Below, one piece after another: positions 1-5,925 of a DNA stretch of 7,552 bases. Position 1 is the first letter of the stretch; every line of letters begins with the position of its first letter. The notes beneath the pieces are model-generated. The model did not search any database. It had not been told where the DNA came from and saw only the letters and a list, made by a program, of their open reading frames with translations. The DNA comes from Pseudomonadota bacterium (GTDB taxonomy: Bacteria; Pseudomonadota; Gammaproteobacteria; Burkholderiales; Casimicrobiaceae), in the NCBI GenBank assembly GCA_022709775.1, contig JAKLIE010000072.1, forward strand, positions 1 through 7,552. The letters are read 5' to 3'. Position numbers and translations under genes: made by a program.

Positions 1-557
1 TCGACGCCGAGGTCGAGCACGTAGCCGCACTCCTCGTCGATCACGCGGTCGGGCAGACGGAACTTCGGGATCTGCGTGCGCATCATGCCGCCGGCCTTCG
101 GATCGGCGTCGAACACCACGCACCGGTAGCCGTGCGTCGCGAGATCGCGCGCGACGGTGAGCGACGCGGGTCCCGCGCCGACGAGCGCGACGCGCTTGCC
201 GTTGCCCTGCGCTGCCGGCTTCGGCAGGTGCGGACGGATGTCGCCCTTGTAGTCGGCGGCGGCGCGCTTCAGGCGGCAGATCGCCACCGCCTCCGGCTTC
301 GCGTGCGCCTTGCGGTGCTCGGGAGAGCCTTCCTCGACGCGCACGCGCCGGCAGGCCGGCTCGCAGGGCCGGTCGCAGGTGCGCCCGAGGATGCCGGGGA
401 AGACGTTCGACTTCCAGTTGATCAGGTAGGCGTCGTCGTAGCGCCCCTGCGCGATCAGCCTGATGTACTCGGGGACGGGCGTATGCGCCGGGCACGCCCA
501 TTGGCAGTCGACGACCTTGTGGAAGTAGTCCGGTTGCGCGATGTCCGTCGGCTTCAA
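1..557 (-). CDS. GltD-type FAD/NAD(P)H-dependent oxidoreductase, N-terminal part (3' end outside window)
   Basis: Read leftward from a TTG at 557, the frame stays open for 185 codons to the window edge. The N-terminal half matches the Fe-S domain found in glutamate synthase small subunits, AegA and dihydropyrimidine dehydrogenase PreT: cysteines at 18, 22, 61, 65 and 69 (DCQWACP, then GRTCDRPCEPACRR), with another in AVAICRLKR near 94. From about residue 121 a Rossmann dinucleotide-binding segment begins (VALVGAGPAS, glycines 127 and 129), followed by an acidic strand end and a GGMM motif, as expected for FAD binding. In this family electrons pass between NAD(P)H, FAD and Fe-S clusters to a partner enzyme; the partner cannot be seen here. 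The insert between the Cys motif and AVAICRLKR (residues about 72-90) is longer than in textbook GltD, so I read it as a GltD-like paralogue rather than GltD itself. The TTG start is supported by GAGGAG five bases upstream. The gene is divergent from the selenium genes and need not be related to them. Confidence 0.85.
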   Translation of the reverse strand, partial: MKPTDIAQPDYFHKVVDCQWACPAHTPVPEYIRLIAQGRYDDAYLINWKSNVFPGILGRTCDRPCEPACRRVRVEEGSPEHRKAHAKPEAVAICRLKRAAADYKGDIRPHLPKPAAQGNGKRVALVGAGPASLTVARDLATHGYRCVVFDADPKAGGMMRTQIPKFRLPDRVIDEECGYVLDLGV

Positions 558-562
558 GCTCG

Positions 563-568
563 CTCCTC
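563..568 (-). promoter_or_regulatory. Ribosome binding site that fixes the TTG start of the oxidoreductase
   Basis: On the minus strand GAGGAG lies five bases before the TTG at 557. No ATG or GTG in the frame has a comparable site, and the protein homology begins right after this TTG, so the unusual start codon is well supported. Confidence 0.7.
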
Positions 569-615
569 GACCTGGCCCGCGGCGCGACGAGTCGTGCACG
601 CGGGCCACCGTTTCC

Positions 616-639
616 GCCCGGGCGGATCCGCCGCCGGGC
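616..639. repeat. Inverted repeat with a perfect 12-base palindrome core
   Basis: GGCGGATCCGCC (621-632) is a perfect palindrome. It is flanked by GCCCG (616-620) and CGGGC (635-639), which are complementary, with two unpaired bases (633-634) on the right side. It sits 59 bases upstream of the oxidoreductase start. It could be a regulator's operator or a strong RNA hairpin in that gene's leader. Chance is also plausible at this GC content. Confidence 0.45.
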
Positions 640-815
640 CCGTTCCTGGCGTCGCAAGTGCTGGCGGCATGCTACGCCGTTCGCGCCTCGACGGGAATCG
701 GTCGCCGCGCCTTCGGCACGACGTGCGAATGTCGGGCGACGTTGTTGCACCGCAAACACGCGCCCCGGACGAGGCGATTCCCGCAGTGGCGTCGGGTCGA
801 GACCGGCACCACGGG

Positions 816-821
816 TACAAT
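816..821 (+). promoter_or_regulatory. Candidate -10 element of the senB-selD operon promoter
   Basis: TACAAT within GGGTACAATCGG matches the sigma-70 -10 consensus at five of six positions and stands out in very GC-rich DNA. No good -35 hexamer lies 16-18 bases upstream (the 17-base position reads CGGGTC), so it may depend on an activator or be fortuitous. Transcription would begin near 828, giving a leader of about 60 bases to the ATG at 890. Confidence 0.4.
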
Positions 822-889
822 CGGTCTCGCGGGCCGTCGCCACCGGCATGGTTCGCTGTCGCGGCGCATTCCGTGCGCCGATCCGGTCG

Positions 890-1933
890 ATGCGGCCCAC
901 GCTGCTCCTCGTCACACCCTACGTCGCGAGCGCCAACAACGGCAACTGGCGCACAGCGGCGCGCTGGGCACGGCTGCTCGCTCCCCGCTACCGCGTGATC
1001 CTCCAGTCCGCCGACGCGCCGGTGACCGGAGGCGCGCGCGACCACGCGAGCGTCATGGTCGCGCTGCACGCGCGCCGCAGTCGCGCTGCGATCGCGGCAT
1101 GGAAACGCGCGCACCCGGACCGGGCGCTCGTCGTGGCCCTGACCGGTACCGACCTCTACCGCGACCTGCCGACGGGCGATCCGGACGCGCTCGCGTCGGT
1201 GGCGGACGCCGACCGGCTCGTCGTCCTGCAGGACGACGCGACGCACCACCTGCCCGCGGTGCGTCGGGCCAGGGCCGCGGTCGTGCTTCAGTCGGCCCGT
1301 CCGCTCGCTCCGTGGCCGCACAAGGCGGCGTCGCGCCTGAACGCGATCTGCGTGGCGCACCTGCGCGAGGAGAAGGACCCGCGCACGGCGCTCGCGGCGT
1401 GGCGCAGCCTGCCGCCCGGCGTCCCCGCCACGCTCACTTTCGTGGGCGGCGCGCTCGATCCGGCGATCGCCGACGACGTCCGGGCGATGGCCGCCGCCGA
1501 TGCGCGCGTGCGCTGGCTCGGCGCACGCCCGCATGCGTGGACGCGCCAGGCGATCCGGCGCGCGCACGTGCTCGTCGTGACCTCCCGCATGGAAGGCGGC
1601 GCGAACGTCGTCGTCGAGGCGCTGGCCTCGGGAACGCCGGTGATCGCGACGCGGATGTCCGGCAACCTCGGTCTGCTGGGCGCCGACTACCCGGGCTACT
1701 TCGAGGTCGGCGACGCGGCGGGGCTCGCCGCCGCGATCGAGCGCGCGGTGCGCGACCGTGCATGGCTCGACTCCCTCGAGCGGGCCGGGAGGCGCAGGGC
1801 GCGCCTGATGACGCCGGAGGCGGAGTCCGCGTCGCTCGAGGCCGTCGTCGCCGATGCCCTGTCGACGCCGCGCGGTAAGATATCCGTTTTGCGCGCGAAC
1901 GCGTGCGGCTCCCGCCGGAAAGTGCCCCGATGA
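890..1933 (+). CDS. senB: SenB-type selenosugar synthase (TIGR04348-like glycosyltransferase)
   Basis: This 347-residue GT-B-type glycosyltransferase resembles the TIGR04348 family, whose characterised members (SenB) transfer a sugar from a UDP-sugar to selenophosphate, giving a selenosugar for selenoneine synthesis. Visible signatures are the N-terminal strand LLLVTPYV followed by NNGNW (residues 16-20) and RTAARWARLL, characteristic of the family; a central linker with REEKDPRTAL; and a C-terminal nucleotide-sugar domain with an E-x7-E motif (E235, E243 in MEGGANVVVEALASGTPVIA) and SGNLGLLG. No signal peptide or membrane segment is seen, so it is probably cytosolic. An ATG at 848 adds 14 residues, but homology starts right at the ATG at 890; neither has a good Shine-Dalgarno site. 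The stop overlaps the selD start (ATGA), and selD supplies the presumed co-substrate, which strongly supports the assignment. The C-terminal 20 or so residues look unconserved. An ordinary glycosyltransferase is the alternative, but is unlikely next to selD. Confidence 0.87.
   Translation: MRPTLLLVTPYVASANNGNWRTAARWARLLAPRYRVILQSADAPVTGGARDHASVMVALHARRSRAAIAAWKRAHPDRALVVALTGTDLYRDLPTGDPDALASVADADRLVVLQDDATHHLPAVRRARAAVVLQSARPLAPWPHKAASRLNAICVAHLREEKDPRTALAAWRSLPPGVPATLTFVGGALDPAIADDVRAMAAADARVRWLGARPHAWTRQAIRRAHVLVVTSRMEGGANVVVEALASGTPVIATRMSGNLGLLGADYPGYFEVGDAAGLAAAIERAVRDRAWLDSLERAGRRRARLMTPEAESASLEAVVADALSTPRGKISVLRANACGSRRKVPR
1876..1881 (+). promoter_or_regulatory. Possible internal -10 element upstream of selD
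   Basis: TAAGAT in GGTAAGATATCC lies in the 3' end of senB, 49 bases before the selD ATG, in the segment where the senB product looks least conserved. It is AT-rich against its surroundings, but no -35 hexamer is apparent. It could give selD expression independent of senB. Confidence 0.25.
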
Positions 1934-2985
1934 ACGCCCCCGAGTCCTTCCCGCTGCGCCTCACCCAGTTCAGCCACGGCGGCGGATGCGGCTGCAAGAT
2001 CGCGCCGGGCGTGCTGCAGCAGATCATCGCGAAGTCAGGCCCCGCGGTCCTGCCGAAAGCCCTGCTGGTGGGCATCGAGACCGCGGACGACGCGGCGGTC
2101 TACCGGATCAACGACCGCCAGGCGATCGTCGCGACGACCGACTTCTTCATGCCGATCGTCGACGACCCGTACGACTTCGGCGCGATCGCCGCGACCAACG
2201 CGATCTCCGACGTCTACGCGATGGGCGGCACGCCGCTCTTCGCTCTCGCGCTCGTCGGCATGCCCGTCGACAAGCTTCCGGTCGACACGATCCGACTCAT
2301 CCTCGAGGGCGGCGAGGCCGTGTGCGCGCGGGCAGGCATCCCGATCGCCGGCGGGCACACGATCGACTCGGTCGAGCCGATCTACGGGCTGGTCGCGATC
2401 GGGCTCGTCGACCCGGCGAACCTGAAGCGCAACGCCGGGGCGAAGCCGGGCGACCGCCTCGTGCTCGGCAAGCCGCTCGGCGTCGGCGTCTACAGCGCGG
2501 CGCTCAAGAAGGGCAAGCTGTCGGAGGCGGGCTACGCGGCGATGATCGCCAGCACGACGAAGCTCAACACGCCGGGCGTCGCGCTCGGAGCGATGCCCGG
2601 CGTCCACGCGCTCACCGACGTCACCGGCTTCGGGCTCGGGGGACACCTGCTCGAGATCTGCCGCGGCTCGGGCGCGGGGGCCGTCGTCGACTTCGCCCGA
2701 GTGCCGCTGCATCCGGGCGTGGCCGACCTCGCGCGTGCGGGCCACTCGACGGGAGCCTCGGGCCGCAACTGGGGGGGTTACGGCGCCGACGTCTCGATCG
2801 AGACGCCCGACGCCGATCTGGTGCGCACGCTCGTCACCGACCCGCAGACTTCCGGCGGCCTGCTCGTCTCGTGCGCCCCGGAGGACGTCGACGCGGTGCT
2901 CGCAACGTTCGCTCGCGACGGGTTCGACAGGGCCGCGATCATCGGCGAGATCGTCGCCGGCGCGCCGCGCATCGTCGTTCGATGA
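1930..2985 (+). CDS. selD: Selenophosphate synthase (selenide, water dikinase), SelD/SenC
   Basis: The 351-residue product aligns along its whole length with E. coli SelD, which makes selenophosphate, AMP and phosphate from selenide, ATP and water. The catalytic N-terminal loop is intact: SHGGGCGCKI with Cys20, Cys22 and Lys23 (E. coli Cys17, Cys19, Lys20); this is a cysteine form, with no in-frame TGA read as selenocysteine. Further motifs are DDAAVY (53-58), TTDFFMPIVD (69-78), NAISDVYAMGG (90-100), AGGHTID (140-146), DVTGFG (from D230) and DPQTSGG (304-310), which form the AIRS-type ATP and metal site. An in-frame GTG at 1903 would add nine residues, but the ATG at 1930 has GGAAAG seven bases upstream and matches the family start. 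It overlaps senB by four bases. In selenoneine clusters the SelD homologue is called SenC; the enzyme may also serve other selenium pathways elsewhere in the genome. Confidence 0.97.
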   Translation: MNAPESFPLRLTQFSHGGGCGCKIAPGVLQQIIAKSGPAVLPKALLVGIETADDAAVYRINDRQAIVATTDFFMPIVDDPYDFGAIAATNAISDVYAMGGTPLFALALVGMPVDKLPVDTIRLILEGGEAVCARAGIPIAGGHTIDSVEPIYGLVAIGLVDPANLKRNAGAKPGDRLVLGKPLGVGVYSAALKKGKLSEAGYAAMIASTTKLNTPGVALGAMPGVHALTDVTGFGLGGHLLEICRGSGAGAVVDFARVPLHPGVADLARAGHSTGASGRNWGGYGADVSIETPDADLVRTLVTDPQTSGGLLVSCAPEDVDAVLATFARDGFDRAAIIGEIVAGAPRIVVR

Positions 2986-3329
2986 GCGCGCGCGTCGCGC
3001 TGCGCATCGCGCTCGCCGTCGTCGCGCTGGCGATCGTGGCCGCGATCGTGTGGCAGAAGAACTATTCGCGCGAAGCGCGGATCGAGAGCGCCTACGAGTC
3101 CTGCATCCGGCAGTTCGGCGGCTCGGCGCCGGCGCAGAGGCCGGGAGTCGCGCCATCGAGGGGCGGCTCCGACCCGACGCTCGGCGAGTCGATCGGGAAC
3201 GCGATGCAGGACCTCGTCAAGGGCGTGACGGCCGGGATGTCCGGCGCCGTGTGCGGTGCGGTCCGCGAGGCGTGCCGCGCGGACTTCGACGGCGCCGTCT
3301 GCCAGAACGCTCTCGCCGGATTCCACTGA
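2982..3329 (+). CDS. Small single-span membrane protein with four cysteines, unknown function
   Basis: No family is recognised. The 115-residue product has a short basic start (MSARVALR), one hydrophobic segment (about residues 9-24, ending VW) and a soluble remainder, probably periplasmic by an anchored or uncleaved signal topology. Cysteines at 41, 91, 98 and 107 lie entirely in the soluble part. Their even number suggests two disulfides, or less likely a metal or selenium ligand set. The middle (about 48-66) is rich in Pro, Gly and Ser, so probably flexible; a glycine-rich stretch (about 81-93) precedes the last three cysteines. The start is fixed by an ATGA overlap with selD, and the stop overlaps the nei start in TGATG. 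Being sandwiched without spacing between two certain genes is the main evidence that it is real. No clear Shine-Dalgarno site is seen, consistent with re-initiation after selD. Confidence 0.75.
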   Translation: MSARVALRIALAVVALAIVAAIVWQKNYSREARIESAYESCIRQFGGSAPAQRPGVAPSRGGSDPTLGESIGNAMQDLVKGVTAGMSGAVCGAVREACRADFDGAVCQNALAGFH

Positions 3330-4174
3330 TGCCCGAGGGGCCGGAGGTGCGCCGCGAGGCCGATGCGCTCGCGCTCGCGATCGGCGGCAGGCCGCTCGTG
3401 CGCGTCGACTATCGCGTGCGCGGGCTCGCAAGCCGCGCGCGGCGGCTCGAAGGCGCGCGCGCGACGCGCGTCTGGTCGCGCGGCAAGGCGCTGCTGATCG
3501 CCTTCGATCGCGGCCTCGTCCACTACTCGCACAACCAGCTCTACGGCCGATGGCGGGTCGTCGACGCGTCGGCCGAGCCCGAACCCGGGCGGACGGTGCG
3601 CGTGGTGCTCGCGACGAAGCGGCGCGCGGCCATCCTCTACAGCGCGACGGAGGTCGCGCTGCTCGAACCGCCCGAGCTCGACGAGCACCCGTTCCTCGCC
3701 CGGCTCGGCCCCGACGTCCTCGACCGCTCGACCACGCCCGCGCGCGTGGCCGGGCGACTCGCGGAGCCGCGGTTCGCGCGCACGACGCTCGGGCATCTGC
3801 TCCTCGACCAGGGATTCGTCGCGGGTCTGGGCAACTACCTGCGCAGCGACGTCCTGCACGCGGCCGGCCTGCGCGCGTCCGACCGGCCGTGCGATCTCGA
3901 CGCCGGCGCGATCGCGGGGCTCGCGCGCGCGATCGTCGCGTTGCCGCGCCGAAGCTACCGGACCGGGGGAATCACGAACGAGCCCCGGCGAGAGGAACGT
4001 CTCGCCGCCTGCGGCATGCCGTTCGAGGGAAGGCGCTTCCTGGTCTACGCGCGTGAAGGCGAACCGTGCTGGACCTGCGGCACGACGATCCGTCGCGACG
4101 ATGCCGCCGGCCGCGGATGGTACCTGTGCCCGACCTGCCAACCCGTCCGGCGCCGCCGCACGCGCGCGGCGTGA
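3329..4174 (+). CDS. nei: Endonuclease VIII (Nei), DNA glycosylase/AP lyase
   Basis: The 281-residue protein removes oxidised pyrimidines from DNA and cleaves the resulting abasic site. It begins MPEGPE, so Pro2 is the nucleophile after Met removal and Glu3 the catalytic acid. Lys53 sits in SRGKALL as in E. coli Nei, and HYSHNQLYGRWRVVD is diagnostic of Nei rather than MutM/Fpg. HPFLARLGPDVLD and LLLDQGFVAGLGNYLRSD (helix-two-turn-helix) follow. A C-terminal zinc finger is complete, with C247 and C250 in CWTCG and C267 and C270 in CPTC. It is slightly longer than E. coli Nei (263), partly through a basic tail RRRRTRAA after the finger. The ATG overlaps the preceding stop by one base (TGATG), putting this repair enzyme in the selenium operon. 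Read-through from senB may link its expression to selenium metabolism; that is inference. Confidence 0.95.
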   Translation: MPEGPEVRREADALALAIGGRPLVRVDYRVRGLASRARRLEGARATRVWSRGKALLIAFDRGLVHYSHNQLYGRWRVVDASAEPEPGRTVRVVLATKRRAAILYSATEVALLEPPELDEHPFLARLGPDVLDRSTTPARVAGRLAEPRFARTTLGHLLLDQGFVAGLGNYLRSDVLHAAGLRASDRPCDLDAGAIAGLARAIVALPRRSYRTGGITNEPRREERLAACGMPFEGRRFLVYAREGEPCWTCGTTIRRDDAAGRGWYLCPTCQPVRRRRTRAA

Positions 4175-4207
4175 GGCCCGCTGCACCGTGTCCAGGCGCG
4201 GCGGGCC
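4175..4207 (+). repeat. Inverted repeat downstream of nei
   Basis: GGCCCGC (4175-4181), directly after the nei stop, is the perfect complement of GCGGGCC (4201-4207), with a 19-base loop. There is no T-run after it and the next gene starts at 4218, so it is at best a weak attenuator or mRNA-processing hairpin. Confidence 0.25.
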
Positions 4208-4217
4208 CGGATCGGGC

Positions 4218-5855
4218 ATGATCGTGCGCACGCGCGCCTGCGCCGCCGGTCTCGCCATGGTCCTCGCCTCGTCCCTCTCCGCAGCGGCGCCCGACGGTCC
4301 GGCGCCGGCGGATCGGCTGGGCCCGTACGCGGCCGGCGACTTCGTCGTCACGACCGGCGACGCCTCTCCGCTATCCGCCGCGCCGAAGCTCTACTTCGCC
4401 AAGGAGTGGATCGCCGTTCCGCGCGACGGCGTGCCGGTGTCGTCCTACGGGCGCGGCGTGAGCGCGGCCGACGACGTCCGCGCATGGGCATCGTCGCATG
4501 CCTCCGGCGAGGTGCCGGGCGCGCGTCCCCCGCTCGTCTGGCTGGCCTCGCCCGAGCGCATCCGCGGCGCGCGCATCGCGCGCGACGCCTCGACGGTCGC
4601 GATCGGGGGGCGGGACCATCCGTTCGCACTCGCGCCGAAGCTCGAGCTGAACCGATCGTACTTCGACGCGGCGTCGGCGTCCTTCCTCTCCGCGCGCGAG
4701 GTCGCGATCCGCGGCCGGTGGCGCGGCGACACGTTCGAGGCGAGGACGATCTGGCCGCAGGACTTCCGGCTCGACGACGCGGTGAAGGCCGCACCGCTCC
4801 CCGCGGGCACGCCGCCTGCGCAGGCATTGCGCGATCTCGTGCGTGCGGACGGCGGCGGGGCCCGGGCGCCGTTCTCGACGCGGCTCCTCTGGGAGCGCAC
4901 GACGGGTTCGCGTCCGTGGGCCGGCAAGTCCGCGCTGGTCGTGATGGTCAACGGCGCGCAGGGCGACGACGACGAAGCGTGGGGCGGCCATTTCGCGCTC
5001 GGGACCGGGCGCGTGGGCGCCGACGGCGACGTCGCCGACGTTCTCGTCGACAACTTCTACTCGCTCGACGTCGTGAGCGAGAAGGGCATCCTCGCCGCGC
5101 CCGTGCCGCTCGACAACTACCTGGCCGACCTGAACAGCGGGCAGGCCTGGTACCGGCCCTCGGCGATGCTGGTCGCGATCCTCGCCGACGATGCCGCGGC
5201 GACGCTCGTGCAGGGCGCGCTCAATCGCGTCTACGCGCAGTTCTGGCGCCACCAGCTGCCGTACCGGCACTCGATGATGAACTGCACGGGCATCAGCGTC
5301 GATACGCTGAGGGCACTGGGCTGGAGCGTGCCGGCCAACGACGCGCGCGCATCGTCGATCGCGCTCGCATGGCTCTCGGTGCCGTGGACGCTGGCGAAGG
5401 ACCGCTCGGTGTCGCAGGCGCGCATCGCCTACGAGTACCTGACCCAGGACCGCACGCGCCTCTTTCCGGCGGTCGCGTTCGAGGCGGTCGGCGCCGAACT
5501 CCTGCGGATCGCGCAGGGAGGCGCGGATGCCGCGGCGAGCGACGTCGAGCGGCTGCTCGCGCGCGACCTCGAGGCGCTGGTCTTCGTGCGCGTCCCGCAG
5601 CTTCCGTCGTCGCGCGCGTTCGGGTCCTGGCCGGTGGTCTCGCCGGTGGAATACCACGGGAAGGTGCCGAGGGATCCCGAGGAGAGGCAGATCGTCCCCG
5701 TGCCCCCGCGACCTTTCCCGCCCAACCTGCGCGAACCGGATCTGCTGCCCGAAACGCGGCGCCCGTCCGACCTTCCGCTCGCGACCTGGGCGCTCGTCGG
5801 CTTCGCGGCAGCTGCGGCGCTCGTGGCGTGGGTGGTTCGCGCCCTCGCGCGCTGA
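4218..5855 (+). CDS. Exported, C-terminally anchored protein with a DUF4105/permuted papain-like His-Asn-Cys signature
   Basis: The 545-residue product has a signal peptide (MIVRTR, hydrophobic to about 19, Ala-rich cleavage site near 21-24), a long periplasmic region, a proline-rich linker (about 490-518) and a C-terminal transmembrane helix (about 521-540) ending VVRALAR. I cannot name the family firmly. A central domain (about 235-375) has an ordered set: GGHFALGTG (His258), VDNFYSLD (Asn279), LDNYLADLNSGQAWYRP, and MMNCTGISVDTLRALGW (Cys356). The GHxxL...NFYS...Y...NC order resembles the Lnb N-terminal periplasmic domain (DUF4105) and related circularly permuted NlpC/P60-like folds, where His precedes Cys. 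A peptidase, amidase or acyltransferase acting in the periplasm is therefore inferred. The start at 4218 gives the signal peptide; an in-frame GTG at 4188 would only lengthen the n-region. No good Shine-Dalgarno site is seen. It lies 43 bases after nei and could be the last gene of that transcript. Confidence 0.8.
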   Translation: MIVRTRACAAGLAMVLASSLSAAAPDGPAPADRLGPYAAGDFVVTTGDASPLSAAPKLYFAKEWIAVPRDGVPVSSYGRGVSAADDVRAWASSHASGEVPGARPPLVWLASPERIRGARIARDASTVAIGGRDHPFALAPKLELNRSYFDAASASFLSAREVAIRGRWRGDTFEARTIWPQDFRLDDAVKAAPLPAGTPPAQALRDLVRADGGGARAPFSTRLLWERTTGSRPWAGKSALVVMVNGAQGDDDEAWGGHFALGTGRVGADGDVADVLVDNFYSLDVVSEKGILAAPVPLDNYLADLNSGQAWYRPSAMLVAILADDAAATLVQGALNRVYAQFWRHQLPYRHSMMNCTGISVDTLRALGWSVPANDARASSIALAWLSVPWTLAKDRSVSQARIAYEYLTQDRTRLFPAVAFEAVGAELLRIAQGGADAAASDVERLLARDLEALVFVRVPQLPSSRAFGSWPVVSPVEYHGKVPRDPEERQIVPVPPRPFPPNLREPDLLPETRRPSDLPLATWALVGFAAAAALVAWVVRALAR

Positions 5856-5893
5856 TGCGCCGACCGCGGCAGCGCATCGACGCGGTTGGGCGA

Positions 5894-5899
5894 TAGAAT
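5894..5899 (+). promoter_or_regulatory. Candidate -10 element before the META lipoprotein region
   Basis: TAGAAT in GCGATAGAATCCC lies in the 70-base gap between two rightward ORFs, 27 bases before the ATG at 5926. No clear -35 lies 17 bases upstream (AGCGCA). Transcription would start near 5906. It resembles the TACAAT and TAAGAT motifs earlier in the window. Confidence 0.4.
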
Positions 5900-5925
5900 C
5901 CCGGTCGCCGCTCCGAGACCCTGCC

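Larger units (their letters stand above)
558..889. other. Divergent intergenic region between the oxidoreductase and senB
   Basis: About 330 bases separate two divergently read genes. I see no convincing gene: the ORFs crossing it on both strands are arginine-rich, low-complexity translations without family resemblance. It holds a bulged inverted repeat (616-639) and a rightward TACAAT -10-like motif (816-821). For the leftward gene a weak TAGCAT (674 down to 669 on the minus strand) with TTCCCG 17 bases upstream is the best promoter candidate I found, but it is poor. No tRNA or riboswitch was recognised. Confidence 0.6.

Noticed and set aside
672..869. A 65-codon minus-strand frame in the divergent intergenic region with several cysteines
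   Set aside because: It has no ribosome binding site or known motif, spans the candidate senB promoter and leaves no evidence of coding beyond openness in GC-rich DNA.
132..998. A 288-codon rightward frame across the oxidoreductase and the intergenic region
   Set aside because: It is antisense to the Fe-S/FAD protein and its product is low-complexity and Arg-rich; no family resemblance.
1931..1933. TGA at the end of senB considered as a selenocysteine codon because of the selenium context
   Set aside because: The TGA overlaps the selD ATG in a standard coupling arrangement, family length is satisfied there, and SelD itself uses cysteine codons at its active site.
2035..3156. A 373-codon minus-strand frame over selD
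   Set aside because: selD is certain from its full-length match and motifs; the antisense frame gives only charged low-complexity sequence.
3329..4174. MutM (formamidopyrimidine-DNA glycosylase) as the identity of the MPEGPE protein
   Set aside because: The YSHNQLYGRWRVVD segment and close agreement with E. coli Nei along the chain favour endonuclease VIII.
5855..5896. A 13-codon ORF starting in the TGATG after the 545-residue protein
   Set aside because: It is too short, Arg-rich and ends inside the candidate -10 element; the overlap is likely fortuitous.
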